The notes beneath the pieces were generated by a model. It saw only the letters and a program-made list of their open reading frames with translations, had not been told where the DNA came from and made no database searches. Shown piece after piece: positions 9,718 to 19,659 of a stretch of DNA of 64,000 nt. The stretch's first letter is position 1. The number at the start of each line of letters is the position of its first letter. This DNA comes from Telmatactis stephensoni (Eukaryota; Cnidaria; Anthozoa; Actiniaria; Isophelliidae), in the NCBI GenBank assembly GCA_029948255.1, contig JALIZF010001534.1, positions 1 through 64,000 on the forward strand. The letters run 5' to 3'. The position numbers and the translations under genes were made by a program.

Positions 9718-12700
9718 AAACGCCTGCCTCTGCCCCTGAACAAAATATACACCCTATTATGAAAAACAACCCTGTCATTTCATCCATTGCTGACTCGGGT
9801 GTATACATTTCTGCAGCGATTAACGGATGGGACGCATCGGTTTTAATAGACACAGGGGCAACTGTTAGTGTGCTCAGCGAGCGACTGTTCCGAAAAGCAA
9901 CTCATAAAGTACCCCTAGAACCCATGGACGGAGAACTGACAACAGCCAATGGCCAGAAATTAAGCATTGTAGGAAAAGCAATGGTTACCCTTCATATCGG
10001 ATCCCTCGACTATGAGTGGCCAATGATAATTGCGGGGGATATTGCTCATGACTGTTTGTTGGGTTCAGACTTTTTTCTACACCATCGTTGCCAAATACGT
10101 TACGATGTAGGAACGTTCGCCCTTTTTGACAGGGAGGTACCAATTCAGTTACAGTGTGTTGCTCCAGAAGTTTGTCGGGTCATCCTTAGGGATAGAGTTG
10201 TTGTTGAACCACGGACAGAACAGTTACTTTGGGCCTCCCTTGAAAAAGGTTTCGACCAAAATAATGGTACCCCTGGGGTGATAGAGGAAGTTGAATGTTG
10301 TCAAGGTGTTAACATAGCCCGTTCTCTTATTGTGCCAAGGAATGGGAAAGCCTTAGTTCACCTTACGAACTTTACCGATTGCCCGGTAACATTAGACTCT
10401 GGTAGTGAAGTAGCTACGTTTCAGCCGCTGTGCGCAAAGGACATAAGAGAAGAAGCATCCAGTATCAACTGTGTCAATGTTAAGGAGGGGAACGATAGTG
10501 GGGACACTGTTTTTGACTTAAAGACGGAAACCTTATCTGCCGACCAAAAGCAGAGGTTTCACTCTTTAATTAACGACTTTACAGATATCTTTGCTATAAG
10601 TAACACAGACCTTGGCAAGACCACCTTAATGAAGCATGAAATAAAAACTGGTGAGTCAACGCCAGTAAAAATGCCTCCCCGGCGGACTCCACCCCACCAG
10701 CGAGAGATAATAGACCAACAACTGGATGACCTGCTTAAGCATGGCCGAATTGAACCATCACAGAGTCCCTGGAGTAGCCCGATCGTCATGGTACGAAAGC
10801 CGGATGGGTCCTTTAGAATGTGCATCGATTACAGACGCCTGAATGACTGCACCATAAAAGATGCACATCCCTTGCCGCGGATGGATGAGGTTCTAGAGGT
10901 CATGGGCGGAGCAAAATGGTTTTCCTGTCTCGACCTTGCCTCGGGGTACTGGCAGTTGGAGGTCGCGGAAGAGGACCGCCCTAAAACAGCGTTTGTCACC
11001 CATCGCGGACAGTTCCAATGGACCGTGATGCCATTCGGGCTGACCAATGGACCTGCCAGCTTTCAGAGGCTAATGAACCTCGTTCTGAAGGGCCTTACCT
11101 GGGAACAGTGTCTTGTGTACATAGACGACATAATTGTTTGGTCAACGTCGTTCGATCAGCACCTAGAACGGTTGCGACAAGTCTTTAGCAGAATCCAGCA
11201 AGCAGGACTAAAGCTGAAGCCTGCGAAATGTCAGTTCCTACAGAAACGCGTCAAATTTCTTGGTCATGTGATATCTGCAAAAGGAATTGAGACAAACCCA
11301 GAGAAAACAAAGGCAGTTATCGATTGGCCAACCCCTGCAAACGTTAAGGAACTGCAACAATTTCTGGGCCTTGCTGGCTACTATCGACGATTTGTCCAAG
11401 GATTCTCTGTTGTAGCAGGGCCCCTGTATGGACTTTGCAAGAAGGATACCCCTTTTTCCTGGGGACCTCAGCAGGACAGTGCATTCAGGGAGCTAAAGAG
11501 ACTTCTCACCAGTCCACCAATACTAGCTTACCCAGATTTTAGTGAAGATGCAGGAATTTTCATACTAGACACTGATGCAAGTCAACAGTCAGGCATTGGA
11601 TCTGTGCTTTCGCAAATACAAGCAGATGGAACTGAACGGCCAATTGCCTACGGCAGTCGCTCCCTAAACGAACACGAGAAGAACTACTGTACCACTAGAT
11701 TAGAAATGCTGGCACTAGTGGCGTACATTGATCATTTTAGATACTATCTCTTAGGGAGAAAGTTTCGTGTTAGAACTGACCATCACGCGCTCAAATGGTT
11801 GATGTCTTTCAGAGAGCCAGAGGGACAAGTAGCCCGATGGCTGGAGCGACTACAGGAGTATCAGTATGAAGTTGAGCACCGCCCTGGGGTGTTACATGGC
11901 AATGCTGATGCAATGTCAAGGAAGCCAAGACGTTACCATGGTAACTGCCCCTCGGGATGTGACAACGGAAATGGCTCTAGCACGCCAGAGGTGGCAAGTG
12001 TTAACCTGGAAACTGGGAGCATATGGTCAACAACGTCTGTTGCAACTGCGCAACAAAACGATCCAGACATCCGTCCAGTATTGGAGCACATGTCAAAGAA
12101 CGCCACAAAACCCTCTGATCGGGAACTACAATCATTGAATGACACCACTAGAGCAATTTTTGCAAGTTATGAGCTACTGGAAGTGAATCATGGAGTTCTA
12201 AACTACTGTCTTGTGGGCGAAAAAGAAGTCGAAAGGAGACGAATTGTCCTTCCTGCTGAGCTGGTCCAACTTGCACTCAGGGAATGTCATGACGGGATAG
12301 CGGGGGCCCATCTTGGTCGATACAAAACGCTTAGGAAAATGAAAGCACGATTTTGGAGGCCTGGACTTAGCACCCAGGTCCATAACTACTGCGACAAGTG
12401 CCTAACCTGCGCCATGTGTAAGCCCAGGAAACATCCAAGAGCTCCGCTTCAGTCAATTCCCTCAGGGTACCCGATGCAGAGGATCCACGTTGATATTGTT
12501 GGTCCGCTACCGAGGACAAGGAGAGGTAACAAGTTTATCCTGACGGTTCAATGCAGTTTTACTAAATGGGTCGAGGCTTACGCTATCTCTAATCAGAGGG
12601 CGAATACGTGTGCAAGAGCCTTTGTAAAAAACTGGGTCTGTCGCTATGGAGTGCCGGATGGCATACATTCAGATCAAGGACGTAATTTTGAGTCCAGTAT

Positions 12701-13847
12701 CTTTAAGGAAATGTGTGACTTACTGGAGATGAAGAAAACAAGAAGCACGGCATACCATCCAGAAGGAAACGGTCAAATTGAAAATTTCCACAGAACTCTC
12801 AAAGCTATGTTGAAAGCTAGAGTTGATGACCAACCACACACCTGGGATGAACACTTGGACTACTGTCTTCTGGCCTATCGCAGTAGTATCCACTCGTCAA
12901 CTGGATACACTCCATTTGAACTGATGTTTGGGCGCCAAGTGCGCATCCCATTGGATGTAATGATGAGCGAAGGAGCTGAGCCTGACAAGTGTTCTCTTGG
13001 TGACTTTGCGGCAGATCTCAAAGACAACCTAGTGCGTGCTTATCAAGATGTGCGCCAACACTTGAAAATAGCTCAACGACGTCAGAAGGATGCCTTTGAT
13101 AAGGGAGTTGCACACAAAGCTTACAAGCAAGGGGACTTGGTGCTGCGATATAACCCACACCTTAAAACAGGAGAAGCAAGCAAGTTTCATCGACAGTGGG
13201 AGGGGCCCTATGTTATTCTGGAACGCATCACGGAAGTGACCTATCGAATCAGAAAAGAGTCGGGTTCCAGGAGATCCCTAGTAGTTCATTACAATAACTT
13301 GAGACGTCTTCATTCAGACCCCCCTCAGTGCTCATCTCCTAATACAGTTTCAGATCGGTCTGATGAATCAGGGAACTTAAGATCAGATTCAGTTGAGACA
13401 GACAACCAAGTGGAGGCTGAGGTGGTCATCCCAGGACCCGAAAACGACACAGATGTGGTGGAACGTCTTGAAACCCTACCACAGCCTCCCCAGTTGGAAA
13501 CTACGACAACACAAGAACCCAGTCTTGGAGATAGTGGCTATGGCGCATCCAACATCGAGGAAGAAACCCAACAGGAATTCCAAGTAACAGATGACGTGGC
13601 TGAGGAAGAAAACGCACTACCCAATGAACGTCCCCTCCGGAATATAAGACCTCCGGATCGGTATGGGGATTGGGTGTATCAACTTGAGCTTCGTACACTA
13701 CTTAAAGATGCGGTGGACCACATACAGACGTTGCAGAACAAAGAAGATGCAGAGAAAACCAGAAGAAAGAAACTGAAAGTGAAGTTCTTACGGAAGGGAA
13801 GACAGCTACTTCAACAGCTCAGAGCAGGACAATATATAAGAGACTGA
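9615..13847 (+). CDS. pol: Pol polyprotein (protease-RT-RNase H-integrase), Ty3/Gypsy
   Basis: This 1410-codon frame is probably expressed by -1 frameshifting from gag; its first ATG lies inside the gag zinc-knuckle region and need not be the real start. Protease: DTGA at residues 79-82. Reverse transcriptase: about 370-560 with catalytic YIDD at 502-505. RNase H: about 648-770, with D652/D654 at its start. Integrase: zinc finger H892, H899, C926, C929, then the catalytic core D960, D1020, E1056 (35 residues between the last two), and a GPY/F module at W1195-Y1199. The order RT-RNase H-IN places it in Ty3/Gypsy. A tail of about 180 residues after GPY/F is acidic, then basic and helix-prone. 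No stop or frameshift is seen, and every catalytic residue examined is present. Confidence 0.97.
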   Translation: MLRVSSTWPFCAGLPPKGTGKRDEGSAKGQPDLLETPASAPEQNIHPIMKNNPVISSIADSGVYISAAINGWDASVLIDTGATVSVLSERLFRKATHKVPLEPMDGELTTANGQKLSIVGKAMVTLHIGSLDYEWPMIIAGDIAHDCLLGSDFFLHHRCQIRYDVGTFALFDREVPIQLQCVAPEVCRVILRDRVVVEPRTEQLLWASLEKGFDQNNGTPGVIEEVECCQGVNIARSLIVPRNGKALVHLTNFTDCPVTLDSGSEVATFQPLCAKDIREEASSINCVNVKEGNDSGDTVFDLKTETLSADQKQRFHSLINDFTDIFAISNTDLGKTTLMKHEIKTGESTPVKMPPRRTPPHQREIIDQQLDDLLKHGRIEPSQSPWSSPIVMVRKPDGSFRMCIDYRRLNDCTIKDAHPLPRMDEVLEVMGGAKWFSCLDLASGYWQLEVAEEDRPKTAFVTHRGQFQWTVMPFGLTNGPASFQRLMNLVLKGLTWEQCLVYIDDIIVWSTSFDQHLERLRQVFSRIQQAGLKLKPAKCQFLQKRVKFLGHVISAKGIETNPEKTKAVIDWPTPANVKELQQFLGLAGYYRRFVQGFSVVAGPLYGLCKKDTPFSWGPQQDSAFRELKRLLTSPPILAYPDFSEDAGIFILDTDASQQSGIGSVLSQIQADGTERPIAYGSRSLNEHEKNYCTTRLEMLALVAYIDHFRYYLLGRKFRVRTDHHALKWLMSFREPEGQVARWLERLQEYQYEVEHRPGVLHGNADAMSRKPRRYHGNCPSGCDNGNGSSTPEVASVNLETGSIWSTTSVATAQQNDPDIRPVLEHMSKNATKPSDRELQSLNDTTRAIFASYELLEVNHGVLNYCLVGEKEVERRRIVLPAELVQLALRECHDGIAGAHLGRYKTLRKMKARFWRPGLSTQVHNYCDKCLTCAMCKPRKHPRAPLQSIPSGYPMQRIHVDIVGPLPRTRRGNKFILTVQCSFTKWVEAYAISNQRANTCARAFVKNWVCRYGVPDGIHSDQGRNFESSIFKEMCDLLEMKKTRSTAYHPEGNGQIENFHRTLKAMLKARVDDQPHTWDEHLDYCLLAYRSSIHSSTGYTPFELMFGRQVRIPLDVMMSEGAEPDKCSLGDFAADLKDNLVRAYQDVRQHLKIAQRRQKDAFDKGVAHKAYKQGDLVLRYNPHLKTGEASKFHRQWEGPYVILERITEVTYRIRKESGSRRSLVVHYNNLRRLHSDPPQCSSPNTVSDRSDESGNLRSDSVETDNQVEAEVVIPGPENDTDVVERLETLPQPPQLETTTTQEPSLGDSGYGASNIEEETQQEFQVTDDVAEEENALPNERPLRNIRPPDRYGDWVYQLELRTLLKDAVDHIQTLQNKEDAEKTRRKKLKVKFLRKGRQLLQQLRAGQYIRD

Positions 13848-13937
13848 ACAGTTGTAGACATTTTTATTAATTGAACCATTATTTTCTTTTGTTTATATAT
13901 ATATATAGTTTACAGTTAAGTGCCATTCCAATTCTGT

Positions 13938-13946
13938 GGGGGATGG
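13938..13946 (+). promoter_or_regulatory. Polypurine tract of the retrotransposon
   Basis: GGGGGATGG lies directly against the first base of the 3' LTR, the expected site of plus-strand priming. The single T is tolerated in such tracts. Confidence 0.7.
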
Positions 13947-14097
13947 TGTGAAGATAACCGGAAATACGTAATTGTGACCTTCAGTTGTAGTCACGTGACC
14001 GAAGCGACCTTGAACACATGGCTTCGGATTATTGTTGTAGTTTGTAGTCTTGTCTTAGTAAAGTTCGAGCAATAAAGAGTTGGAATAAAACATTACA
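13947..14097 (+). repeat. 3' LTR
   Basis: Base-for-base identical to the 5' LTR at 8602-8752, and followed by the CAAG duplication. Confidence 0.95.
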
Positions 14098-14383
14098 CAA
14101 GCATAGAACTTCGTGTCGAAACTCACACATGTTCTGGTGAATACCAATATACCGTGATCTCATAATTTGAGTAAAGCATGAAGTATATCCATTTTCAACA
14201 CGATGACATGCAGTAGATACAAAAACAAGCAATCAGCTTTCTCCGAATTTTAGTTTAGATTTTAGTCCTCTCGTGACGTCACGTGAAATCGATCTATACG
14301 TGATGCTGTCAATTCAAGTTACGTGAGTGCACTCGATCGTTCGATTTCATTGAGTGTCGAAACAGGAAACCCAAATAGTTTTA

Positions 14384-15700
14384 GGGACCGGTCATTATTT
14401 ATCGCCTGGGGTGGTGTGGAGGATTTTTGTTGCAACATAGTAAATTTCATCTGATCCTCCCATAATTCACTGCAGCATTTTAATGATTTCCCCTTGTTGA
14501 GGGTTGTTATTTTGATGATCCCCCCCCCCCCCCAAAAAAAAAAACAAAGTGGTTATTAATAATAACAATCTCAATACACAGCCTTCATTTCGACGGTAGT
14601 CAAACCTGCATGTTTTCAGTTGAGATTCGAGTCATACTCATAACCTGATCTTCCCACTCTAGCTAAAGTCGCTGTAGGTCCGTTCATTCACTTTCCTCTT
14701 TCCAAAGACCACAGAGAAATTACAAGCTTAAAAGACAGTGTATGGCTTAAAAATCCAAGGTTTATAGCCCATAAAATCTCATTAGGACCATTTATTTAAT
14801 TCTCGATAGAATGGGGGCTATGAGTATACTCGAATTTATTTTCAAGCCAAACACGTACTGCAAAAAGAAACGCAGAAATGTATCATTAATTGACTTCCTC
14901 TTTTCCCAATAAAGCAATAATGTATTATTTAAACACTAGGAGACAAAAACAACGACATATCTTGTAGCTGCCAATGGGGAAGTGGGAGATGAAATGCTCT
15001 GTGATTTGCTATGTAACAAAGGCCCCAATACTGCTGGATTATTTATGTGTGGATAAAGGCTATGGCCCAGAAGGACAGACAGTGGGTGAAGGAGGGAGTT
15101 GGGCCTCAGCATCCACCCACATGAATGTACTCCTGGGTAGAGAGGCTAGGAGGGAGATGGGCCTCCTCTAACACAGATCCCAGCAGTATTGACTGGCCAT
15201 GGAGGGATTAGGGCCTCCAGACATCGAGTCGAAGAGCACTTCACCCCCAAAAATGCAAAGCATTCGCCAACAAAGAATCCACGTAACAAAAAGAGCTCTT
15301 CCGCCCTACCGTGTTTTGTAACTGTTGTATGTGGAAGAATATAATATTTAGCTATTGCCGTCAAGAGCTCGGTCGTTTTGAATAGCAATGTATAAATCGT
15401 TTTTAGATTTTCTGCAAAAAAGTACTACTCTTCAACTAGTTATAGTAGTTGATATGGAATAATGCTTGCGAGCGCAAAGCGCGAGCCGCTTAACACATAT
15501 ACGTTTTTAGTCTATATTTTAAAGATAAGAAATGACGGCTTGTTCAATACAAGAATTATTGTTCATCATTTGTGATCCCCCCTTCCAGTATGATTAAAAC
15601 CGCGTGATCCTCCCCCCCCTTTTGCTTCGACTAAAATCAAGTGACCCCCCCAGAATCCTATCCTCCACCCCACCCCAGACGATAAATAATGACCGGTCCC
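14384..15700. mobile_element. 1.3 kb TIR element, GGGACCGG family, TTA target
   Basis: Both ends read inwards GGGACCGGTCATTATTTA followed by TCG(C/T)CTGGGG, about 40 bp of TIR, with TTA on each side (14381-14383, 15701-15703). G/C homopolymer runs and AGGATCA-type words occur inside both ends. No transposase frame. A 207-bp relative with the same ends and target is at 44414-44620. TWA targets suggest PIF/Harbinger-like mobilisation, which is inference. Confidence 0.8.
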
Positions 15701-15703
15701 TTA

Positions 15704-16580
15704 GTACATTTATTCTTCTATTTTATCGTTGAGCCGGGCCCCTGTGCGTTTCGAAATTTGTTTGTATCTCTTGCATAACTGTAAGTGTTTTCATACAAAA
15801 TTTCGCTTTTTGAAAATTCGTATCTCCTTGATTTTTCAACTGATATCCTTCAAACTTCACAGTTTTACTGATTTTGATATGCTCTTTCCAGCCATGGTAA
15901 TTGTTTTTAAGTTTGGGAACTTTTGGAATTACATGAAAAAGCCGTTAGTAGAAATGACTGTAGCAATTCACAAAATACGTCATTTACACGTATAAGATTG
16001 CAGAATACGTCTTGGTAACAGCCATATTCGGATTTAGCACGAAAAATTAGTTTAGAATAGTTATGTTACCAGCCTCTACCCCAAAATGCCTTCTGCACTT
16101 TTTGTGATCGACTTTTTCAATTTTGCGCCTTGTCTACTATAACAGATACTGGAAGTCTTAATTTTAGGAAGGGTGTGGCTGGACGAGTTTTAACCCCTAA
16201 GAGATACCAGCGACAACAAGCTAATGAACATTATTATGATGAACATAAAACTGAACGATCGATACGCTTTTGTTGGGCAACTTTCTTCCATTTAAAAACA
16301 AGATAATAATTAAGCGATGGGCTTTTATGATATCCTAAAAGAGACCAGGAAAAATGTTAAAACTCTAAACTTCAATTTTAATACCCTAAAGATACCAAAA
16401 CAAATTTTACCCCTAAGAGATCCGATCCTTTTACAATGGAGCTCCATCCCCCCCCCTCCCCCGGCGTTCTCTACTATCTCTAAGATAGTATTTAAAATCT
16501 CGAAAGTTGTCCTTTACAGCCCCAGGTATCACCCAACTGTTGTACAAAGATACAAAGTAAAGCAACCATATATAACGTCG
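15704..16580. other. Intergenic sequence left of the duplication arm
   Basis: AT-rich, with short recurring fragments (CCCTAAGAGATAC) but no coding or RNA gene recognised. It lies outside the part of the left arm that can be compared with the right arm, because the window ends there. Confidence 0.5.
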
Positions 16581-16770
16581 GTAACTCGTGACAGTTTAAT
16601 CTGATAAACTTGAGGCCGACGGGCGACACTTTACCCCCTCCTTTCATCGGTTCTCCATTTTACGAGTATGTAAAACTACTTAAAGCTACACGGAAATGAA
16701 ACAAGCCGAAATAAGGATGTGAGGTAGGAATCGGACGCAGGCCTCCTGCATAGAAGACCGCGCACTAACT

Positions 16771-16997
16771 GTTCTGTTCTGTTCGATTCGGTTCTGTTCT
16801 GTTCGGCTTGGCTCGGCTCGGCTCGGCTCGGCTCGGCTCGGCTCGGCTCGGCTCGGCTCGGCTCGGCTCGGTTCGGTTCGGTTCGGTTCGGTGCCTTTCT
16901 ACGTTCTGTCCTGTTTTGTTCTGTTCTTTCTTCTCCTTCTTCTTCTTCTTCTTCTTCTTCTTCTTCTTCTTCTTCTTCTTCTTCTTCTTCTTCTTCT
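16771..16997 (+). repeat. Pentamer (TTCTG/GGCTC/GGTTC) and (TTC)n microsatellites upstream of the transporter
   Basis: Pentameric repeats run TTCTG, then CGGCT, then CGGTT types from 16771 to about 16926, followed by (TTC)n to 16997. They end about 45 bp before the SLC22-like start codon. The inverted copy has (GAA)n and then AGAAC/AGACC pentamers at the same position, so the site is orthologous but the unit has changed. Confidence 0.9.
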
Positions 16998-17043
16998 TTT
17001 TATTTATTCAGACAATTTATTTATTTTTGGCCTTCAGTTGCGG

Positions 17044-19599
17044 ATGGACGAGAAAAGAAAAAAGAAGCAAGAGAGTAGTGTACGAAAGTACGATGACATT
17101 TTCCAGCACCTGAACTCATTTGGTCTTTACCAGAAGTTTCTTTTTGGCTTGACAAATCTCGTAGTTTTTCCAGTCCAAAGTCAATTCTCAGCACTCGTCT
17201 TTGCTGTTGGTACACCAAGTTTTCACTGCAGCAGCACAAATGTCACATGTCCTGATAAACAGTGTTGCGACGGGTGTGAATCGTATGAATTTGATGGCCC
17301 ATTTACATCTTCCGTATCGGAGGTAGGTTTAGGGATATTTAGTCTCTGTTATATCGTTAGAAAATATATCAACCCATAAAAATGCTGGATAGCTCCTATG
17401 TAACGCTTGCTCTCTAAGTAATCGGCTGCTCATCAGTTAGACGTTTTAGAATGTCTTTGCACGTTTTTTCCCTTAACTTTGGGATTCCGAACAGACAATA
17501 AAGAGGGGAATTTTAAAATTAAGTTCAAATGCAAGCTGAGGGGTGAGATTTAGGAGGTGTTTACATTGCACTAGGACCATCTTAGCACTAGCTATAGGAT
17601 CATCCTACTTGATATACATTTACTACATTCTATTTGCATGAAAATTTGTGTCTTCACTTCGGGTACTAGGATCATCCTACTAAACAGAATGCAGTAAATG
17701 TATAGCAGGTAGGATGATTCGCCTTCTAGGATGATCCTAGTGCCTTGTAAACAGCCCCTTAAGCTATAGGTAAGTACAATAAAACCTTTTATTTTATACT
17801 TCCAATGAACTGAGGTGTAATATAGAATACAGTGTACAAATACGTCCATATAGTGAATAAAAGTTTGCTTAGTTGGATCGAATTAACGACAAGCCAAATA
17901 AATAAGAGTGGAATTCCATTTTCATTTTGATTTCCATTTCCATTTCCATTTTCATTTCATTTCGAAATGACTGACGGTGAAAAAGATATGGAGTCTGCAT
18001 TACTATAGTAAAATATTGCTCCTTTTCTCTCCCTTTGTCTTTTATAAGTGGAATCTGATATGTGATCGGGCCTATCTGGCTGCAACTGTCCACTCCTGCT
18101 ACTTCGCAGGGATGTTGGTTGGTTCGTTGGCAAGTGGGATGATATCAGATGCCTGGGGTCGAAAGATTTGCATATTCATTTGTAATGCCCTCATGGTGAG
18201 TCTGATAACAAAAATGTGGTTAAGCAATGTCATAGAATCAGATTAATTCATGAAAAAAAATTATTAATTTTACAAACATGCAGATCCCCAAAGGATAAGA
18301 ACCAAGCAATTCAGATGATAAATCGATTTTCTATTCAAGAATAGTTAATGTTTTGTTTTTTTTAGGGGGGGGGGGGGGTTAGTCTTAGGCCCCGTTCAAA
18401 CGAGAACGCAAGAATCGGAGGCGCAAGTTGACGCAAGTTTTGACTTGCGCTCTCGTTTGATCGCCAACTTGCATCAACTTGCAGCTACTTGCATCAACTT
18501 GGGAGGACTTGCGTGCGGTTTAATTTGAGCGTGCTTAAATTTGATCGCAAGTTGATGCAAGTTTTGGTTCGTTTGAACGGTCGCCACTCTAGACTTTGCA
18601 TTTGTGTTTTTTAGTCCGAACCGACACATTGCATCTCTCACAAATGATATAATCAAAAACCAAACTGATTTTCTCCTTGTCCTTCCAGTTCAGGTAGCTG
18701 ATTTCATCGAAATTTTTGAAAAAAACTTGCCTTGACTTGGGTTAAGCCGTGTTCAAACGAGTCAAAAGTTGCGTTTGGCCGATTCTTTTTTGAAAGGAGA
18801 ATCAAATGAATCGAAGTGCAAAACAAACTCAATCGGGCCGACGAATCGTAGCGTGTAAATAGGCCTTAACAGACTTTCAATGTGACTTCTTTAGCAACGT
18901 AGTATCCTGCTTTGATCTCCGAAAACAGCTTACGATAACCATACTAATCTTCTGTATCATTCCATGTTTTTAGCTTATTGGTGGTGTCGCATCTGCCTGT
19001 GTTGACTGCATTTCATTCTTTGCATTCCTACGCTTCGTCGTTGGATTTGGTTTGGCGGGGGTCATGCTTTCGTTATATATCTATGACATGGAGATAGTTG
19101 GACCTAAGCATAGAACAGCTTCTGGAAATCTACAGTTTCTCTTCTACAATGGCTTTGCATTGATATTTGCTCTCATTTCGTATTTTGTGCCTGCTTGGAG
19201 GACGTTGTTGTTGATCACAACTGCACCGTCGGTATTACTATTCCCATTTTGGAAGTAAGTATTTCTATTTCTCCGTGACATCTTTCGGGGTTTTTTTTTC
19301 TTTAATTTCTTTATAGCAAAGCAAAGCTAACATCCATCCATCAATTTGCTATTTCAATAATTAATCAACCGATCCATTAATATCATCATATTCCTCCCTT
19401 CCTCTCTCCCCTCCCTCCTTCCCTATAATTATAATGTACTAATATCAATCAATTTTATTTTGATTGCATATATTTTGTGTATCCATACCTATGCAAAGAC
19501 CCTTTAGTAATGTAATGGGCTGCTGTTTATCATAGCATTATGAAATGTGGTTAGTTATTAAGCCGTTTCCCCTTTCCCCAGCATGTATGTTTTTTCTCC

Positions 19600-19659
<60 letters not shown>

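Larger units (their letters stand above)
8602..14097 (+). mobile_element. Complete Ty3/Gypsy LTR retrotransposon (5.5 kb)
   Basis: Two identical 151-bp LTRs (8602-8752, 13947-14097) start TG, end CA and are flanked by the 4-bp duplication CAAG (8598-8601, 14098-14101). A primer-binding-like TGGTGGCAGCGAAAAGG follows the 5' LTR, and a purine tract GGGGGATGG abuts the 3' LTR. gag and pol are both open with protease, RT, RNase H and integrase in Ty3/Gypsy order; no env-like frame is present. Identical LTRs and intact frames imply a recent insertion. Confidence 0.97.

Noticed and set aside
16891..17043. Upstream in-frame poly-Leu extension of the transporter
   Set aside because: It is translated (TTC)n microsatellite and is not conserved in repeat unit between the two copies; ATG 17044 starts a normal SLC22 N terminus.
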